Below, piece by piece: positions 62,300 to 64,000 of a DNA stretch of 64,000 nucleotides. The DNA is from Bradyrhizobium liaoningense (GTDB taxonomy: Bacteria > Pseudomonadota > Alphaproteobacteria > Rhizobiales > Xanthobacteraceae). Positions within the stretch are counted from its first letter, which is position 1; each line of letters starts with the position of its first letter. The notes beneath the pieces are model-generated. The model did no database searches, was not told where the DNA came from, and saw nothing but the letters and a program-made list of their open reading frames with translations. The translations under genes were made by a program, and so were the position numbers. The stretch is taken from contig NZ_JAFCJM010000012.1 in NCBI RefSeq assembly GCF_018130955.1, positions 123,980-187,979 of the forward strand. The letters run 5' to 3'.

Positions 62300-62551
62300 T
62301 TACCAGGTGCAGTGACCGTTCTTCAGCGCGTGATCCTTCAGCGCCAACGCGTCGAGGAAGGTCGCGACCGTCTGGCTCGCGCGGTGGGAGCCGGCGGGCC
62401 ACGGCGTGGTCGGAATGCTCTCGTCCCAGATCTGGCACAGGCCGCTATCCTGCCAGCGGATCAGGTGATAGCCGGCCTGGGCCGGGCTGGTGGCGACGAA
62501 GGCGGCAGCGGCAAGACCGACAGCAGCACACAGCTTGGAAAAACGACGCAT
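62300..62551 (-). CDS. Small exported protein, GYxxIRW family copy 1
   Basis: 83 residues. Signal peptide ends near SPAQA. The mature start AGYHLIRWQDSGLCQIWDES is closely similar to AKVGYYVIRWDNTGICQIWN in the protein at 62748. Two cysteines (CQIW and HCTW) suggest a disulfide. Tandem relatives about 200 bases apart on the same strand. The role is unknown; a periplasmic small binding or structural protein is possible. Confidence 0.72.
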   Translation of the reverse strand: MRRFSKLCAAVGLAAAAFVATSPAQAGYHLIRWQDSGLCQIWDESIPTTPWPAGSHRASQTVATFLDALALKDHALKNGHCTW

Positions 62552-62747
62552 GGATCAGCTCCTCAAATGAAAGTGTGATGCGCCTCCCGGCAATGCTCGG
62601 GGAGGGGTGGTGCGGGGTGCGTGGGAACATGCGCCCCGAACAACAGTTGAGTAGGCCGGCGGATGGAACAGGTTCAACGAAAATCAGGGGCGGATGACGT
62701 TTTCGGCCATCCGCCCCCGGTAGATTCAGGCCTCGGATCGGGCTCGG

Positions 62748-63011
62748 TCAGAGCGTGCAGCGGTGCTCGGCGCGATATTTGAGCTGCACGGCGTTGGCCG
62801 CGTCGAAGGTCGGGAACGGCTTGCTGACGACCTTGTAGGTCGACGGCCACTGCACCGGCTTGTAGTGCAGGTCCTCGTTCCAGATCTGGCAGATGCCGGT
62901 GTTGTCCCAGCGGATCACGTAATAGCCGACCTTCGCGAAGGCGGGGACGGGAAGGGCCGAGGCAGCGACGCCGGCAGCGGCACAGAGGGTGAGGACGCGA
63001 CGCACAAGCAT
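62748..63011 (-). CDS. Small exported protein, GYxxIRW family copy 2
   Basis: 87 residues. Signal peptide MLVRRVLTLCAAAGVAASAL, cleaved near PAFA. The mature region GYYVIRWDNTGICQIWNEDL matches copy 1, and the C-terminal end is KYRAEHRCTL, giving a second cysteine. The ATG at 63011 follows CAGGAGA. Cognate paralogues suggest a recent duplication. Function unknown. Confidence 0.74.
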   Translation of the reverse strand: MLVRRVLTLCAAAGVAASALPVPAFAKVGYYVIRWDNTGICQIWNEDLHYKPVQWPSTYKVVSKPFPTFDAANAVQLKYRAEHRCTL

Positions 63012-63128
63012 AAAATGTCTCCTGAAAGGCGTTTGACGCAAAACTGGTGCGGCAAACGCCTTTGCCTTGCAAGCCGGAGCCGCGATCGTTCACGCAGATG
63101 TCAGGCAGTGCGCAACAATCGGCAACGT

Positions 63129-63512
63129 TCACTTCGCCAGTGACGCCACCGCCTCGATCTCGATTAGCATTCTTGGATCGGGCAGCGCATGCACCACGCA
63201 GGTGGTGCGCGCCGGGTAGGGCGGCGGGCCGAACACGCCGGCATAGAGCGCGTTCATCGCCGGCACGTCGCTCGCGCGCGTCAAGAGCACGTTGACCTTG
63301 ACGAGGTCGCGGAACGTGGCGCCCGCCTGGTCCAGGATGCGCTTGATGTTGACGACGACATTGCCGAACTGCGCGTCGAAGCCATCAGGCAGCGCGCCAT
63401 TGGCGTCGAAGCCGGGAAGGCCCGACACGAACATGAGATCGCCGACGCGCGTGGCGAAGGACAGCGGCGGCGCCTTGACGTTCGGCGGCGGCGCAAAATG
63501 CTGGATCGGCAT
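63129..63512 (-). CDS. RidA family protein
   Basis: 127 residues. The key arginine is in PARTTCVVHALPDPRMLIEIEAVA, followed by the glutamate-containing IEIEAVA, as in RidA/YjgF enamine/imine deaminases. The substrate-binding middle has VVNIKRILDQAGATFRDLVKVNVLLT. Such proteins hydrolyse reactive 2-aminoacrylate-type enamines. Length is typical. The gene lies alone, with no amino-acid enzyme next to it. Deaminase activity depends on the arginine, which is present. Confidence 0.9.
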   Translation of the reverse strand: MPIQHFAPPPNVKAPPLSFATRVGDLMFVSGLPGFDANGALPDGFDAQFGNVVVNIKRILDQAGATFRDLVKVNVLLTRASDVPAMNALYAGVFGPPPYPARTTCVVHALPDPRMLIEIEAVASLAK

Positions 63513-63604
63513 GGGTCACCTCGTCGCGGGAGTGCGGGGTGCACAGCCTAACCCCACGCCGCGGACTTGCAACCGCATGGGCGGGGCACCGGGACCGGCG
63601 CAGG

Positions 63605-63711
63605 CCCCGTTCCAACAAAGTGTCGAAAACAACCCCATGCAAAGTAGGACGCTCCCGGTGGTGGATGTGCCCGGCGATGCCGCGTAGTCGGTTGAGACGT
63701 CGAAGCAAATC
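63605..63711 (-). repeat. Interspersed repeat, copy B
   Basis: The reverse complement starts GATTTGCTTCGACGTCTCAA and ends CTTTGTTGGAACGGGG, with TGCATGGGGTTGTTTTCGA between, in the same order as copy A at 18290-18392. The copies are about 45 kb apart and in opposite orientation. Noncoding in both places. Confidence 0.6.
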
Positions 63712-63774
63712 GGCCGAACGGCGCAATTTTGGCGCCCGTGAGCGCGAGTCCGGGCTGCGATCGGCTTCGCCTCT

Positions 63775-63870
63775 CCCCGCACCGACGGTGCACCCTCTCC
63801 CCTTGTGGGCCCGCTTGTGGGAGAGGGTGGCTTCGCGCGCGAAGCCGGGTGAGGGGTCTGTCTCCGCACA
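63775..63870. repeat. Intergenic inverted repeat (CCCTCTCCCC type)
   Basis: CACCCTCTCCC (63790-63800) has a near-complement GGGAGAGGGTGG (63820-63831) around a CCTTGTGGGCCCGCTTGTG-like loop, then CTTCGCGCGCGAAG (63831-63844), itself a palindrome, and GGTGAGGGG. This resembles a common Bradyrhizobium intergenic element, here after the RidA gene. Confidence 0.55.
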
Positions 63871-63934
63871 CGAATCTCTCGCGGTTCAATTCGCAAAGAC
63901 AACCCCTCATCCGGCGCTTCGCGTGAGCAACCGG

Positions 63935-64000
63935 CGAGATGGGTAACAGTTCAAACCGACGACATGGGTAACACAATTCTTGTTTCGTTCAGGTCTGTTG
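63935..64000. mobile_element. Possible end of an insertion sequence entering from the right edge
   Basis: ATGGGTAACA appears twice (63939-63948 and 63964-63973, 25 bases apart), in a pattern that reminds me of the ends of IS481-type elements in Bradyrhizobium. The DNA after it is less GC-rich. The transposase would lie beyond the window, so this is only a suggestion. Confidence 0.3.

Larger units (their letters stand above)
63513..64000. other. Right-edge intergenic region with repeats
   Basis: About 490 bases without a supported gene. It holds the copy B repeat (63605-63711), a CCCTCTCCCC/GGGAGAGGGT-type inverted repeat around 63790-63832, and a direct repeat ATGGGTAACA near the window end. 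Confidence 0.6.

Overview
The window looks like a stretch of chromosome from a GC-rich alphaproteobacterium of the Hyphomicrobiales, most likely Bradyrhizobium or a close relative. The reasons are the codon use, a DUF1127 protein, an intracellular polyhydroxyalkanoate depolymerase, Irr-type iron control elements at bfd and bfr, a CtrA-type box, and interspersed palindromic repeats of the kind common in that genus. I saw no rRNA, tRNA, CRISPR array, intact prophage or complete insertion sequence. Coding density is high, with genes on both strands in short operons.

Layout. 1-4.7 kb: a truncated AraC-type regulator divergent from an MFS transporter, a cupin, and a CPA2 antiporter with a stress-protein tail. 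4.9-9.1 kb: a compact four-gene operon for a repeat-bearing coiled-coil membrane protein, an orphan TAXI solute-binding protein, a VasI/TagO-like exported protein and an exported DsrE-fold protein. I consider this the best candidate for an undescribed system. 9.3-16.5 kb: a SnoaL-like protein, then two convergent giant paralogues with SAM, class III cyclase, AAA ATPase and TPR regions. One of them has altered substrate-specifying residues. 17-25.9 kb: an orphan ABC binding protein, an RND/MFP efflux pump, an amino-acid-type binding protein, a B12-binding radical SAM enzyme and a zinc-ribbon protein.

26-41 kb: a flavin monooxygenase and cupin divergent from an AraC regulator; a CadC-like regulator divergent from a DUF1127 gene, with a direct-repeat candidate operator between them; a ketopantoate-reductase-like protein; phaZ; a GST; small exported proteins; an AraC/GyrI-type regulator; an SMP-30 lactonase; a GNAT; and a GMC oxidoreductase. 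41-52 kb: a MoxR/VWA pair with a YeaQ-type gene between them, two sulfurtransferases, an L,D-transpeptidase with tandem repeats, a D-2-hydroxyacid dehydrogenase, EttA and an MltB-type transglycosylase.

52-64 kb: small exported glycine-rich paralogues; the iron storage pair bfd-bfr, each with an Irr-type box; a PPOX flavoprotein; a MmcQ/YjbR-like protein; an alpha/beta hydrolase; a collagen-like protein with a lysine tail; a FlbD-type DNA-binding protein with a CtrA-type box upstream; an SDR; two paralogous small proteins, one carrying a J domain, on either side of a GST; a second pair of small exported paralogues; and a RidA protein. The right edge holds interspersed repeats and what may be the end of an insertion sequence. 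Starts were chosen from ribosome-binding sites and family N-termini. All function calls come from recognising motifs by eye, with no database search.
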